Under the pieces are notes generated by a model. That model was not told the origin of the DNA, made no database searches, and saw only the letters and a program-made list of their open reading frames with translations. The position numbers and the translations under genes were made by a program. A stretch of 64,000 nt of DNA from Actinomycetota bacterium (GTDB taxonomy: Bacteria > Actinomycetota > Acidimicrobiia > Acidimicrobiales > MedAcidi-G1): the NCBI GenBank assembly GCA_014381745.1, contig JACNLA010000028.1, positions 62,001 through 126,000 of the forward strand. Direction: 5' to 3'. Below, piece by piece: positions 15,157 through 25,143 of this stretch. Positions within the stretch are counted from its first letter, which is position 1. Every line of letters starts with the position of its first letter.

Positions 15157-17841
15157 ATGCCCGGCCTGCTCCTGCTCGACGGCAACTCCCTCGTCTACAG
15201 GGCGTTCTTTGCCCTTCCGGCCGATCTGGTCACGGCATCGGGACAGGTGACGAACGCCGTCGTCGGCTTTGCCTCGATGCTCGCGATCCTCCTGCGAGAG
15301 CACGAACCCGATGGAGTCGTTGTGGCCTTCGACAGGCCGGGTCCTACATTTCGTCACAAGCGCCTGGAGACATACAAGGCAAATCGGGAGAAGCAGCCCG
15401 ACATCCTCTACGAGCAGTTGGCCCTTGTCCGGGAGTTGGTCGAAGCCCTTGGACTCGTCGCCGTTGACGCCGAGGGATTCGAGGCAGACGATGTGTTGGC
15501 GACGCTTGCAACCATCGTCCGTGACTCGGGACGGGATGCAACCGTAGTAACCGGCGACCGCGACAGCTTCCAACTCGTGGAGGACCCACATGTGAAGGTG
15601 CTCTACAACAAGCGGGGTGTCTCCGACTACGTGCTCTACGACGAGGACGGAATCGAGGAACGAACTGGTGTCCGACCAGACCGCTACGTCGCCTATGCCG
15701 CACTTCGTGGCGACAAGTCCGACAACCTTCCCGGCGTGCCAGGTGTCGGCGACAAGACCGCGGCGCGACTAATCGGTGAGCACGGCGACCTCGACGGCGT
15801 ATTTGCGGCCGCCGACGGCCAGACCCCGAAACTGCGTCAGAACCTTCATGAGAACGAGGCCCTTGCCCGTCTCAACGAAGAGATGATGCAGCTCGTCCGT
15901 AACGTTCCCCTCGGGTTGGAGGCAGATGACCTCATTCGAGGAGAGGTTGATGTCGCCAGGGCCGACGAAATGTTCGACGAGCTGGAGCTGAAGACCGCAG
16001 GGACCCGGTTGGGCCCACTGTTGGGTGTCAGCTTCGGCGGCACCGACAAAGCCAGCCCTTCCCCGGCCGCGAAGATGATTGAGAGAGAGGTAATCAACCT
16101 CTCCGACGCACGGTCGACCGTCGAGGCGTTACGACGTCTCGTAGACGCTGGCGAGCCCGTAGCCATCTCCACCGTCGCTGAGCCTGCCGCCGGGTTGGGA
16201 GACGGCCTGGCGCTCTGCCATGCAGGCTCAGACGCCGTCATCTGGGTGCCAGCGGAGAAGCTGGAGTCACCCGATGTCCGCGCTGCGCTCGCTGAGTTGC
16301 TCGGAGCCAGCGGGCCAGGCGTTATGGCACACGACAGCAAGCCGCTGACGCGTGCCTTTCTCGACGTCGGCATCGACCCTCGGGGGCTCATGCTCGACAC
16401 GGCGCTCGCGGCCTACCTTCTGGACCCGACCGATTCCGGCTACGACCTGGAGGTGCTGGCCGAGGAACACCTGGGAATGATCCTGCCCGAGACCGGCGCT
16501 CCCAGCGGCCAACTTGACCTGGACGGGGACACGAGGGATCCGTCCAGCGAGGCCGCCTATCGCTCCAGGGCGATCTCCCTTCTGAGCACAACCCTGAGGG
16601 AAGCCCTTGACGCCCAGGGCCTGCAGGCTCTCAACGACGAGGTAGAGGTACCTCTGGTCAGGGTCCTTGCCAAGATGGAGAACGCCGGAGTCGGTGTAGA
16701 CGTCGAGGAGTTGACCCGCCTTCGGGACAACCTGACATCTGAATGCGACAGGCTCCGCGCTGAGATTCACTCAGCGGCCGGCGAGGAGTTCAACGTGAAC
16801 TCAACCAAGCAGCTCCGCGTCATCCTGTTCGAGAACCTGGGGCTCAGCCCAGGCAAGAAGACCAAGACCGGTTACTCGACCAATGCGGCGACCCTCGAGA
16901 AGTTGAGGGGCGAGCACCCCATTGTCGACCTCCTTCTCTCTTACCGCGAGGTCGAGAAACTCCGTTCCACCTACGGCGAGGGTCTGCTTGCCGAGGTCGG
17001 CTCCGGTGACAGGATCAGAGCGACCTTCAACCAGACCGTCACCCGCACGGGCCGCCTCAGCTCCGATGCTCCCAACCTGCACAACATCCCCGTACGAAGC
17101 GAGACAGGCCGGGCGTTTCGCAGGGCGTTCGTTCCGGCTCCGGGAACAACCCTGCTGGTCGCTGATTACAACCAGATTGAGTTGCGCTGCATAGCCCACC
17201 TCTCCGGAGACCCCGGCCTGATCGCAGCGTTCGATGCCGGCGACGACATACACACGGCCGTAGCGTCCAACACGTGGGGCGTCCCTCCTGAGCAGGTAAC
17301 GGGCGAGCTCCGCAACAGGGCAAAGATGGTTGCCTACGGCCTCGCATACGGGATGGAGGCGTACGGTCTGGCACAGCGCCTCGGAATTCCCACAGATGAG
17401 GCTTCCGAAATCCTCGAGTCCTACTTTGCAGCATTCCCGGCGGTCCGGTCCTACATGGAGGAGACCATCGACGAAGCCCGCAGAAAGGGGTACACCGAGA
17501 CTCTCTTCGGCCGGCGCCGGCGCATCCCGGAACTCAACTCCGGAAACTTCAACGTACGTCAGGCCGGCGAACGGCAGGCCATGAACGCCGGCATTCAGGG
17601 CCTGGCTGCCGACATATTCAAGGTGGCTCTCGTGAGAATCGACCATGAACTCGAGGATCGACAGCTCGGCGCCCGCCTAGTTCTCCAGGTTCACGACGAG
17701 GTGATTCTGGAGGTTCCAGCCGAGGAACTGGATGAGGTTCGACAGCTGGTCGCTGACACCATGGCCGGGGCATTCGACCTGCGGGTCGACCTGGAGGTAC
17801 ACATGGCCACCGGAGACACCTGGGCCGACGCAAAGGCCTGA
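15157..17841 (+). CDS. polA: DNA polymerase I
   Basis: Repair and Okazaki-fragment polymerase, 894 aa. The N-terminal 5' nuclease domain (1-~300) is intact: LLLDGNSLVYRAFFAL, DRPGPTFRH, ADDVLATLA, TGDRDSFQL and GDKSDNLPGVPGVGDKTA. The middle domain lacks the D-x-E motif of a working 3'-5' exonuclease, so it should not proofread. The polymerase domain has motif A (LLVADYNQIELR), the O-helix (RNRAKMVAYGLAYGM) with Tyr where E. coli has Phe762, and motif C (QVHDEV). Tyr at that position is also found in mycobacterial PolA. The gene precedes rpsA, a conserved actinobacterial order. Confidence 0.97.
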   Translation: MPGLLLLDGNSLVYRAFFALPADLVTASGQVTNAVVGFASMLAILLREHEPDGVVVAFDRPGPTFRHKRLETYKANREKQPDILYEQLALVRELVEALGLVAVDAEGFEADDVLATLATIVRDSGRDATVVTGDRDSFQLVEDPHVKVLYNKRGVSDYVLYDEDGIEERTGVRPDRYVAYAALRGDKSDNLPGVPGVGDKTAARLIGEHGDLDGVFAAADGQTPKLRQNLHENEALARLNEEMMQLVRNVPLGLEADDLIRGEVDVARADEMFDELELKTAGTRLGPLLGVSFGGTDKASPSPAAKMIEREVINLSDARSTVEALRRLVDAGEPVAISTVAEPAAGLGDGLALCHAGSDAVIWVPAEKLESPDVRAALAELLGASGPGVMAHDSKPLTRAFLDVGIDPRGLMLDTALAAYLLDPTDSGYDLEVLAEEHLGMILPETGAPSGQLDLDGDTRDPSSEAAYRSRAISLLSTTLREALDAQGLQALNDEVEVPLVRVLAKMENAGVGVDVEELTRLRDNLTSECDRLRAEIHSAAGEEFNVNSTKQLRVILFENLGLSPGKKTKTGYSTNAATLEKLRGEHPIVDLLLSYREVEKLRSTYGEGLLAEVGSGDRIRATFNQTVTRTGRLSSDAPNLHNIPVRSETGRAFRRAFVPAPGTTLLVADYNQIELRCIAHLSGDPGLIAAFDAGDDIHTAVASNTWGVPPEQVTGELRNRAKMVAYGLAYGMEAYGLAQRLGIPTDEASEILESYFAAFPAVRSYMEETIDEARRKGYTETLFGRRRRIPELNSGNFNVRQAGERQAMNAGIQGLAADIFKVALVRIDHELEDRQLGARLVLQVHDEVILEVPAEELDEVRQLVADTMAGAFDLRVDLEVHMATGDTWADAKA

Positions 17842-17877
17842 GAACACAGGTCAGAAGGGGTTGTCGGCCCTGACCGG

Positions 17878-17883
17878 TAGGCT
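17878..17883 (+). promoter_or_regulatory. -10-like element upstream of rpsA
   Basis: TAGGCT in the same GACCGGTAGGCT context that precedes tRNA-Leu(CAA). It lies 32 nt before the rpsA ATG, so this transcript would have a short leader. Confidence 0.4.
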
Positions 17884-17915
17884 TTCGCAGTCCGACGTGG
17901 CCAACGCCGGCACCC

Positions 17916-19475
17916 ATGTCCGCCTATTTCCCTATCCGACGAGAAGAACACGTGCCCGAGCAGACCCTCACAACACCCGCATCCGACTCCCCGCCGATGG
18001 GGACCTTCGACGAGAGCGGGGAGTACACCCCTCGCCAGATCGTTGAGAACGACCTCGGCACCCTCAGCCTCGAAGAGGCCTATCTGGCCACGATGCTGGA
18101 TCTCGAGAACGGTCAACTCGTAGAGGGCACGGTCGTCCGGGTTGATAAGGACGAGGTCCTTCTCGACATCGGGTACAAGTCCGAAGGCGTAATTCCGCCA
18201 CGCGAGCTTTCCATCCGAAATGGCGTCAACCCAACCGAGATCGTCTCCCTTGGAGAGCGGGTCGAGGCGGTGGTACTCCAGCGAGAGGACAAAGAGGGGC
18301 GCCTGGTTCTTTCAAAGAAGCGTGCTCAGTATGAGCGGGCCTGGAGCAAGATCGAAGAGGTCAAGGAGGCCGACGGGGTTGTTACAGGCTCCGTGATTGA
18401 AGTTGTCAAGGGGGGCCTCATCGTCGACATCGGCCTACGTGGCTTCCTTCCCGCATCGCTGGTCGAGCTGCGACGTGTCCGCGACCTGCAGCCCTACATC
18501 GGCACCAACGTCGAAGCCAAGATCATCGAGTTGGACAAGAACCGCAACAACGTGGTTCTTTCCCGCCGCGCCTGGCTCGAGGAGAACCAGAAGGATCAGC
18601 GCGAGGAGTTCCTTCATGACCTGCGCCCGGGTGAGGTCCGCAAGGGTGTCGTGTCGAGCGTTGTCAACTTCGGAGCATTCGTGGACCTTGGCGGCATGGA
18701 TGGCCTGATCCACGTGTCCGAACTGTCCTGGAAGCACGTCGACCACCCCGGCTCTGTCGTGGCCGTCGGCGATGAGATCGACGTCCAGGTGCTTGAAATC
18801 GACATGAGCAGGGAGCGCATAAGCCTCTCACTCAAGGCCACACAGCAGGATCCTTGGCAGGAGTTCGCCACTGCCCACCAGGTTGGCGAGCTGGTCTACG
18901 GCCGTGTCACCAAGCTGGTTCCATTCGGAGCCTTCGTCCAGGTCGGTGAGGGCATCGAGGGTCTTGTTCACATTTCCGAGATGTCTGCGCACCATGTCGA
19001 CCTTCCCGAGCAGGTGGTCACCCCAGCCGAGGAACTTTGGGTCAAGATCATCGATCTGGACCTTCAGCGACGTCGAATCAGCCTTTCGATCAAGCAGGCT
19101 GCCGAGGGTGGAGTTGTGGCGGCCGAGTATCAGGAACACTTCGGTGAGCACGCCTACGACGAAGAGGGCAACTACATCGGCGGCGACGACTCCGAGGGTC
19201 AGGAAGCATGGTCCGAGTTGTACGAGAGCGTGGCAGATACCCCCGACGGGGATGCTGCTACTGCAGAGGACTCCGGTGAGGCAGCGGAGGCATCAACGGT
19301 TGACGCCGAGGCCGACGCCGACGTAGTGGCCGATGTTGAAGCTGTTGTCGAGATCGTGGAAGCGGCTGTTGAGGCTGAGGCCGAGGTAGTGGATGCTGCT
19401 GAGAGCGCAGCGGAGCCTGTTGCGGTCGCTGACGACGCTGACGACGCTGACGACGCTGAGGAAGCCGGAGCCTGA
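17916..19475 (+). CDS. rpsA: 30S ribosomal protein S1
   Basis: Helps bring mRNA to the ribosome. The 519-aa protein has four S1 RNA-binding repeats, roughly at residues 65-140, 155-220, 235-310 and 325-395 (GTVVRVDKDEVLLDIGYKSEGVIP, GLIVDIGLRGFLPASL, SSVVNFGAFVDLGGMDGLIHVSELS, TKLVPFGAFVQVGEGIEGLVHISEMS). The last ~95 residues form a Glu/Asp/Ala-only tail ending in repeated D-D-A. Four domains and an acidic tail fit the actinobacterial form. No ribosome-binding site precedes the ATG; a GTG at 17952 is a possible alternative start. Confidence 0.95.
   Translation: MSAYFPIRREEHVPEQTLTTPASDSPPMGTFDESGEYTPRQIVENDLGTLSLEEAYLATMLDLENGQLVEGTVVRVDKDEVLLDIGYKSEGVIPPRELSIRNGVNPTEIVSLGERVEAVVLQREDKEGRLVLSKKRAQYERAWSKIEEVKEADGVVTGSVIEVVKGGLIVDIGLRGFLPASLVELRRVRDLQPYIGTNVEAKIIELDKNRNNVVLSRRAWLEENQKDQREEFLHDLRPGEVRKGVVSSVVNFGAFVDLGGMDGLIHVSELSWKHVDHPGSVVAVGDEIDVQVLEIDMSRERISLSLKATQQDPWQEFATAHQVGELVYGRVTKLVPFGAFVQVGEGIEGLVHISEMSAHHVDLPEQVVTPAEELWVKIIDLDLQRRRISLSIKQAAEGGVVAAEYQEHFGEHAYDEEGNYIGGDDSEGQEAWSELYESVADTPDGDAATAEDSGEAAEASTVDAEADADVVADVEAVVEIVEAAVEAEAEVVDAAESAAEPVAVADDADDADDAEEAGA
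19428..19459 (+). repeat. 9-bp tandem repeat in the rpsA tail
   Basis: The unit GCTGACGAC is repeated about 3.5 times and encodes A-D-D. Such a run could slip in replication and change the length of the acidic tail in steps of three residues without a frameshift. Confidence 0.8.
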
Positions 19476-19518
19476 GCCTGAGGTCTGGTCCTACATGGCA
19501 TCACCCCGGCACTGAGAG

Positions 19519-20118
19519 ATGCTCGAGATAGGTCTTACCGGGGGAATCGGTTCGGGAAAATCCACCGTGGCGACAATGCTCGCCGACCGTGGTGCAGTAG
19601 TCCTCGACTCGGACTCACTTGTCAGGGAACTGCAGGTCCCCGGAACGCCGGTCTTTGAGGCGATGGTCGCCCACTGGGGTGACAAGATCCTTGCAGCCGA
19701 CGGAACGCTTGACCGAGGAGCGCTTGCTGCGATTGTCTTCGAGGATCCAGCGGAGCTCAAGGCTCTCACCGACATTGTCCATCCAGCGCACGCAATCGAG
19801 ATGGAGAGGCGCCGCTCCGCCTACGAGGGCAGCGACGCCATTCTTGTGTTTGACATTCCCCTGCTCGTAGAGGTGGGACGCGGCGGCTTTGACGGAATCG
19901 TTGTGGTCGACCTGGATCCGGAGATAGCGCTCGAAAGGCTTGTGGCTGTGCGCGGTCTCGATGAGGCCGATGCAAGAAGCCGGATGGCCAACCAGGCCTC
20001 ACGCAATGAGCGGCTCAAGAAGGCCGACTTTGTTGTTGACAACGCCGGAAGCATGGACGACCTGATCGCAGAGGTGAATCGCTGCTGGGAGTGGATAACA
20101 ACACTCTCCACGGACTGA
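19519..20118 (+). CDS. coaE: Dephospho-CoA kinase
   Basis: Last step of CoA synthesis, phosphorylating the ribose 3'-OH of dephospho-CoA. It is 199 aa with Walker A GLTGGIGSGKSTV at the N-terminus, LDSDSLVRELQ with the conserved Asp, the HP motif in IVHPAHA, DIPLLVE, and a C-terminal lid with R-x-x-NQ-like RMANQASRNERLKKADFVVDN. It is the single-domain bacterial form. It lies between rpsA and uvrB as in Mycobacterium. Confidence 0.95.
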   Translation: MLEIGLTGGIGSGKSTVATMLADRGAVVLDSDSLVRELQVPGTPVFEAMVAHWGDKILAADGTLDRGALAAIVFEDPAELKALTDIVHPAHAIEMERRRSAYEGSDAILVFDIPLLVEVGRGGFDGIVVVDLDPEIALERLVAVRGLDEADARSRMANQASRNERLKKADFVVDNAGSMDDLIAEVNRCWEWITTLSTD

Positions 20119-20138
20119 AGGCCCTGCAGGCCACTGGG

Positions 20139-20150
20139 TAGCATGCGCTG
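20139..20150 (+). promoter_or_regulatory. Leaderless-type -10 element for uvrB
   Basis: TAGCAT at 20139-20144, then 6 nt, then the GTG of uvrB. I saw no mycobacterial-type or GAAC-N4-GTTC SOS box nearby. Confidence 0.5.
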
Positions 20151-22172
20151 GTGAGCAACCTCTTTCGGGTCGAAGCCCCGTTCTCGCCGGCCGGAGACCA
20201 ACCGGCTGCCATCAGGCAGCTGAGCGAGGCAATAAGCGGCGGGGAACGCTTCACGACCCTCCTCGGCATTACCGGTAGCGGCAAGAGCGCCACGATCGCA
20301 TGGACGATCGAGAAACTTCAGCGGCCGACCCTGGTGATCGCCCCCAACAAGTCGCTTGCAGCCCAGTTGGCCAACGAGCTGCGCTCATTCTTTCCAGACA
20401 ACCGGGTCGAGTACTTCGTCTCCTACTACGACTACTACCAGCCAGAGGCGTACGTGCCCTCGAGCGACACCTTCATCGAGAAGGACTCGTCGGTGAACGA
20501 CGAGATCGACCGACTTCGCCACTCCGCCACGGCAGCCCTCCTGACCCGTAGGGACACGATCGTCGTTGCCTCGGTGTCGTGCATCTACGGGCTTGGATCG
20601 CCGGAGCACTACGAGGGAAAGCTCCTGGTTCTGGAGCGAGGCTCCCGTGTGGAGCAACGGGCCGTGCTTCGTCAGCTGATCGAGATGCAGTACGAACGAA
20701 ACGACATGACCCTCGGACGCGGAAAGTTCCGGGTCAGGGGCGACACCATCGAGATTCACCCGGCCTATGAGGAAACCGTGATTCGGATCTCCCTCTTTGG
20801 CGACGAGGTGGAACAGATCACAGAGATCGATCCGCTTACCGGTGATCACCTTCGCCAACTTGATGATCTCGTCGTATTCCCGGCGACTCACTACATGGCC
20901 GACAGGGAGATCATCGCCCGTGCCATGACACGCATCGAGGCCGAGTTGGCTGACCGCCTGACCGTGTTTCGCGAAGAGGAGAAGCTGCTGGAGGCCCAGC
21001 GGCTGAGGATGCGCACAGAGCACGACCTGGAGATGATGGGGGAGCTCGGCTTCTGCAACGGCATCGAGAACTACAGCGCGCACATCGATGGCCGGGCCCC
21101 GGGTGAGCAGCCCTTTACGCTCCTCGACTACTTCCCCGATGACTTCATCGTGGTTCTTGATGAGTCCCATGTGGCGGTACCCCAGCTCCACGGCCAGTAC
21201 CAGGGAGATCGGAGCCGCAAGGAAACCCTTGTCGAACATGGCTTTCGTCTTCCCTCCGCTGCCGACAACAGGCCCCTGCAGTTTGAGGAGTTCGTTGAGC
21301 GGGTTGGCCAGGTCGTATTCCTCTCGGCCACACCAGGCCCATGGGAACTGGAGAACTCCGGTTCGGTGGTTGAACAGATCGTGAGGCCAACAGGCCTGAT
21401 CGACCCGGAGGTGGTGGTGCGACCCACGAAGGGCCAGATCGACGATCTGCTCGAGATGATCGGTCAGAGGGTCGAAGCCGAACAGCGGGTCCTTGTGACG
21501 ACCCTGACCAAGAAGATGTCTGAGGACCTCACGGACTATCTACTCGAGAACGGTGTGCGGGTGCGCTACCTCCACTCTGACATCGACACCGTTCAGCGCA
21601 TCGAGATCCTGCGTGACCTGCGGCTCGGAGAATTCGATGTGCTCGTCGGAATCAACCTGCTGCGTGAGGGCCTCGACCTTCCGGAGGTCTCCCTGGTGGC
21701 GATCCTGGATGCCGACAAGGAGGGGTTCCTGAGGAGCGAAACCTCGCTTGTTCAGACAATCGGACGTGCTGCCCGCAACGTGGACGGCCAGGTGGTCATG
21801 TATGCCGACGCCGTCACCAAGTCGATGCAGCGCGCGATTTCAGAGACCATGAGGCGTCGCGAACTCCAGAAGGCCTACAACGAGGAGCACGGAATCAACC
21901 CCCAGACCGTGCGCAAGGCGGTCAGCGACATCCTCCAACTCATCCGACCCGACTCCTCCTCACCGACCCCGCGGGGTAGAGGCAGAAGCGACAGACGAAA
22001 GATCCATGAACTTTCGGACATGCCGAGCGAGGACCTTCTACGCCTGATCCGAAGCCTCGAGGCCGAGATGGCGGACGCCTCAGGCGATCTGCGGTTCGAG
22101 TACGCCGCCAGCCTGCGTGACGAGATCAGGGAACTGGAGCGCGAGGTTCGCGACATGTCGGAGTCATCGTGA
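20151..22172 (+). CDS. uvrB: Excinuclease ABC subunit B
   Basis: DNA-damage verification helicase of nucleotide excision repair, 673 aa. Walker A is [13 protein letters not shown]. The beta-hairpin region reads [21 protein letters not shown], followed by [11 protein letters not shown] and the DESH-type Walker B ([12 protein letters not shown]). The late helicase motifs are [18 protein letters not shown] and QTIGRAARN. The C-terminal UVR domain ([28 protein letters not shown] with flanks) contacts UvrC. It is followed by uvrA and uvrC on the same strand. Confidence 0.97.
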   Translation: MSNLFRVEAPFSPAGDQPAAIRQLSEAISGGERFTTLLGITGSGKSATIAWTIEKLQRPTLVIAPNKSLAAQLANELRSFFPDNRVEYFVSYYDYYQPEAYVPSSDTFIEKDSSVNDEIDRLRHSATAALLTRRDTIVVASVSCIYGLGSPEHYEGKLLVLERGSRVEQRAVLRQLIEMQYERNDMTLGRGKFRVRGDTIEIHPAYEETVIRISLFGDEVEQITEIDPLTGDHLRQLDDLVVFPATHYMADREIIARAMTRIEAELADRLTVFREEEKLLEAQRLRMRTEHDLEMMGELGFCNGIENYSAHIDGRAPGEQPFTLLDYFPDDFIVVLDESHVAVPQLHGQYQGDRSRKETLVEHGFRLPSAADNRPLQFEEFVERVGQVVFLSATPGPWELENSGSVVEQIVRPTGLIDPEVVVRPTKGQIDDLLEMIGQRVEAEQRVLVTTLTKKMSEDLTDYLLENGVRVRYLHSDIDTVQRIEILRDLRLGEFDVLVGINLLREGLDLPEVSLVAILDADKEGFLRSETSLVQTIGRAARNVDGQVVMYADAVTKSMQRAISETMRRRELQKAYNEEHGINPQTVRKAVSDILQLIRPDSSSPTPRGRGRSDRRKIHELSDMPSEDLLRLIRSLEAEMADASGDLRFEYAASLRDEIRELEREVRDMSESS

Positions 22173-22216
22173 AACCTACGATTGCGTCGACAGCAGGGGA
22201 GCATCTCATGTCGGCC

Positions 22217-22229
22217 TAGGCTCGCCGCC
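22217..22229 (+). promoter_or_regulatory. Leaderless-type -10 element for uvrA
   Basis: TAGGCT at 22217-22222, then 7 nt, then the GTG at 22230. It supports that start over an upstream one in the same frame. Confidence 0.55.
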
Positions 22230-25091
22230 GTGTCTGAACGCCTTGTGGTGCAGGGAGCGCGGGAACACAACCTGCGAAACGTCGACCTGGACCTTCCGCG
22301 CGACCAGTTGATCGTCTTCACGGGAATCTCCGGTTCTGGAAAGTCCTCGCTGGCTTTCGACACGATCTACGCCGAGGGTCAGCGGCGCTACGTGGAGTCG
22401 CTGTCCTCGTATGCACGGCAGTTCCTCGGCCAGATGGACAAACCGGACGTTGACTTCATCGAGGGTCTCTCGCCGGCAATCTCCATCGACCAGAAGAGCG
22501 CTTCCCGTAACCCCAGGTCAACGGTCGGAACGATCACCGAGATCTACGACTACCTGCGTCTCCTGTATGCCCGGATCGGTATCCCACATGATCCTGAGAC
22601 CGGCGAGCGTCTGGTTCGTCAGACCCCACAGCAGATCGTGGACCGGGTTCTGGAGATGGAGGAGGGCACCAGATTCCAGGTCCTGGCACCGGTTGTGAGA
22701 GGCCGCAAGGGCACCTACGACACACTGCTGGCCGATCTTGCCGCCCAGGGCTTCAGCAGGGCCATTGTTGACGGTGAGCTCCACGAACTGGGCGACGATG
22801 TCGATCTCGCCAGGTACGAGCAACACACGATCCAGGTCGTAGTGGACCGCCTCGTTCAGCGTGAGGGCATTGCACAGCGTCTGACCGAGTCCATGGAGAC
22901 CGCTCTGACCCTGGCCGAGGGGGTCGCCGAGATCCAGATTGTTCCCCGCCCCGATGAGTTGCCGGCCGAGGATCCCGAAGGTGACCTTCCGAAGACGATC
23001 GTCTTCAGCCAGCACCTCAGCAGGCCCAGCGACGGAAAGTCCTTTGAGGACCTGGCCCCACGCAACTTCTCCTTCAACAGCCCGTACGGGGCCTGCCAAC
23101 ACTGTGCCGGACTCGGAACCGTGTTCGAGGTAGATCCGGAACTGGTTGTACCCAACCCGGACCTGAGCCTCACCGAGGGAGCGATTGCACCATGGTCGAG
23201 CGGGCGCAGCCGGTACTTTCCCCGCCTGGTCGAGGCGGTGGCCGCCGACCAGAAGATTGACATGGACAAGCCGTGGCACCGCTTGTCGGCAAAGCATCGC
23301 GGAATGCTCCTCGAAAAGGGCCTCGAGGGCCGTGTGAAGGTCCGTTACACAAACCGTTTTGGACGAAGCCGCACCTACTCGGCCAGGTTCGAAGGCCTGC
23401 TGCCATACCTGCGGCGCCGACACCAGGAGGCTGAGAGCGATACCCAGAGGGAGCAGATCGAGGGCTACATGCGCCAGGTTCACTGCCCCCAGTGTGGGGG
23501 TGCACGCCTGAACGACCTTTCCCTGGCGGTCATGGTGGACGGCCACTCGATCCGCGACGTGTGCGCTCTGTCGATTGGTGAGGCGGCAAAGATCCTCCAG
23601 GGGCTCGACCTGACCGAGCGGGAGACGATGATCGCCGAGCAGATCCTGAAGGAGATCAACTCTCGCCTCGGATTCCTCCTAGATGTTGGCCTCGACTATC
23701 TGTCCCTGTCGCGCTCTGCCGCCACGCTCGCCGGCGGCGAGGCACAGCGCATACGCCTGGCCTCCCAGATCGGCAGCGGGCTGGTGGGAGTCCTCTACGT
23801 CCTCGATGAGCCGTCGATCGGACTCCATCAGAGGGACAACCAACGGCTCATTGAGACGCTCCTGCGCCTGCGAGACCTCGGGAACACGGTGATCGTGGTC
23901 GAACACGACGAGGAGACCATCAGGTCGGCAGACCACATAGTCGACATTGGCCCCGGTGCCGGGGAACATGGTGGCGACATACTCCACAGTGGCGATCTGG
24001 CCGGGCTTTTGAGCCACAAGACATCTCTCACCGGGCAGTACCTGAACGGCAGACGGTCAATCGCCGTACCCGAACAGCGGAGACCCCTGAACGAAGCGAG
24101 GCTTATCGTAAAGGGCGCCAGGGAGAACAACCTGAACGGCATCGACGTGGAAATTCCGTTGGGCTGCTTTGTTGCGGTGACCGGTGTCTCCGGATCGGGC
24201 AAGTCCACCCTCGTCAACGAGATTCTCCATAAGGCCCTCATGGCGGGCGTCTACGGGTCGAAGGTGCCGCCCGGCCTACACACCTCCATCGAGGGGGTGG
24301 AGTCGGTCGACAAGGTGATCAACATTGATCAGACGCCCATCGGGCGGACACCTCGCTCCAATGCGGCCACCTATACGGGCGTCTTCGATCATGTGCGCAA
24401 GCTCTTCGCACAGACCGAAGAGGCGAGGGTGCGTGGCTACAAGCCAGGCCGCTTCAGCTTCAACGTGAAGGGCGGGCGATGCGATGCCTGCAACGGAGAC
24501 GGCACCCTCCGTATCGAGATGCACTTCCTGCCCGACGTCTATGTGCCGTGTGAGGTCTGCCGGGGTCGTCGCTACAACAGGGACACCCTCGACATCACAT
24601 TCAAGGGACGCAGCATCGCCGATGTGTTGGACATGCCCTGCGAGGAGGCCCTCGGGTTCTTCGAGAAACAACCATCAATCACCCGGCACATGCAGACCCT
24701 CGTCGACGTCGGGCTCGGTTACATCAGGCTCGGTCAGTCAGCACCCACCCTGTCGGGAGGCGAGGCTCAACGGGTCAAGTTGGCCAGCGAGCTGGCCAAA
24801 CGACCAACAGGACACACCGTTTACATCCTCGATGAACCAACCACGGGCCTGCATTTCGAAGATGTACGCAAACTCCTCGGGGTTCTGAGCCGCCTCGTGG
24901 ACCAGGGAAACTCGGTAATCGTGATCGAGCACAACCTGGATGTCGTAAAGACGGCCGACTGGCTGATCGACCTGGGGCCCGAAGGAGGAAGTGGTGGCGG
25001 GCGAATCGTGGCAACCGGCACCCCTGAAACGGTCGCCACCGTGTCTGAGAGCCACACCGGGCATTTCCTGGGTGCGCTTCTGGGCGGTTGA
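22230..25091 (+). CDS. uvrA: Excinuclease ABC subunit A
   Basis: Damage sensor of nucleotide excision repair, 953 aa with two ABC ATPase halves. The first Walker A is [15 protein letters not shown], the second [13 protein letters not shown]. The two signature regions are [19 protein letters not shown] and [17 protein letters not shown]. Zinc-finger cysteine clusters are CQHC/CPQC in the first half and CDACNGDGT ... CEVCRGRR in the second. The GTG at 22230 gives the family N-terminus ([19 protein letters not shown]). Confidence 0.97.
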   Translation: MSERLVVQGAREHNLRNVDLDLPRDQLIVFTGISGSGKSSLAFDTIYAEGQRRYVESLSSYARQFLGQMDKPDVDFIEGLSPAISIDQKSASRNPRSTVGTITEIYDYLRLLYARIGIPHDPETGERLVRQTPQQIVDRVLEMEEGTRFQVLAPVVRGRKGTYDTLLADLAAQGFSRAIVDGELHELGDDVDLARYEQHTIQVVVDRLVQREGIAQRLTESMETALTLAEGVAEIQIVPRPDELPAEDPEGDLPKTIVFSQHLSRPSDGKSFEDLAPRNFSFNSPYGACQHCAGLGTVFEVDPELVVPNPDLSLTEGAIAPWSSGRSRYFPRLVEAVAADQKIDMDKPWHRLSAKHRGMLLEKGLEGRVKVRYTNRFGRSRTYSARFEGLLPYLRRRHQEAESDTQREQIEGYMRQVHCPQCGGARLNDLSLAVMVDGHSIRDVCALSIGEAAKILQGLDLTERETMIAEQILKEINSRLGFLLDVGLDYLSLSRSAATLAGGEAQRIRLASQIGSGLVGVLYVLDEPSIGLHQRDNQRLIETLLRLRDLGNTVIVVEHDEETIRSADHIVDIGPGAGEHGGDILHSGDLAGLLSHKTSLTGQYLNGRRSIAVPEQRRPLNEARLIVKGARENNLNGIDVEIPLGCFVAVTGVSGSGKSTLVNEILHKALMAGVYGSKVPPGLHTSIEGVESVDKVINIDQTPIGRTPRSNAATYTGVFDHVRKLFAQTEEARVRGYKPGRFSFNVKGGRCDACNGDGTLRIEMHFLPDVYVPCEVCRGRRYNRDTLDITFKGRSIADVLDMPCEEALGFFEKQPSITRHMQTLVDVGLGYIRLGQSAPTLSGGEAQRVKLASELAKRPTGHTVYILDEPTTGLHFEDVRKLLGVLSRLVDQGNSVIVIEHNLDVVKTADWLIDLGPEGGSGGGRIVATGTPETVATVSESHTGHFLGALLGG

Positions 25092-25143
25092 TGAGAGAAG
25101 TAGGCATGGAAGACCATGGCCGCTGGAGGCCTACGCTCGTGAG

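Noticed and set aside
22173-22229. SOS box upstream of uvrA or uvrB
   Set aside because: I looked for GAAC-N4-GTTC and the mycobacterial TCGAAC...GTTCGA form and saw neither in the two upstream regions.
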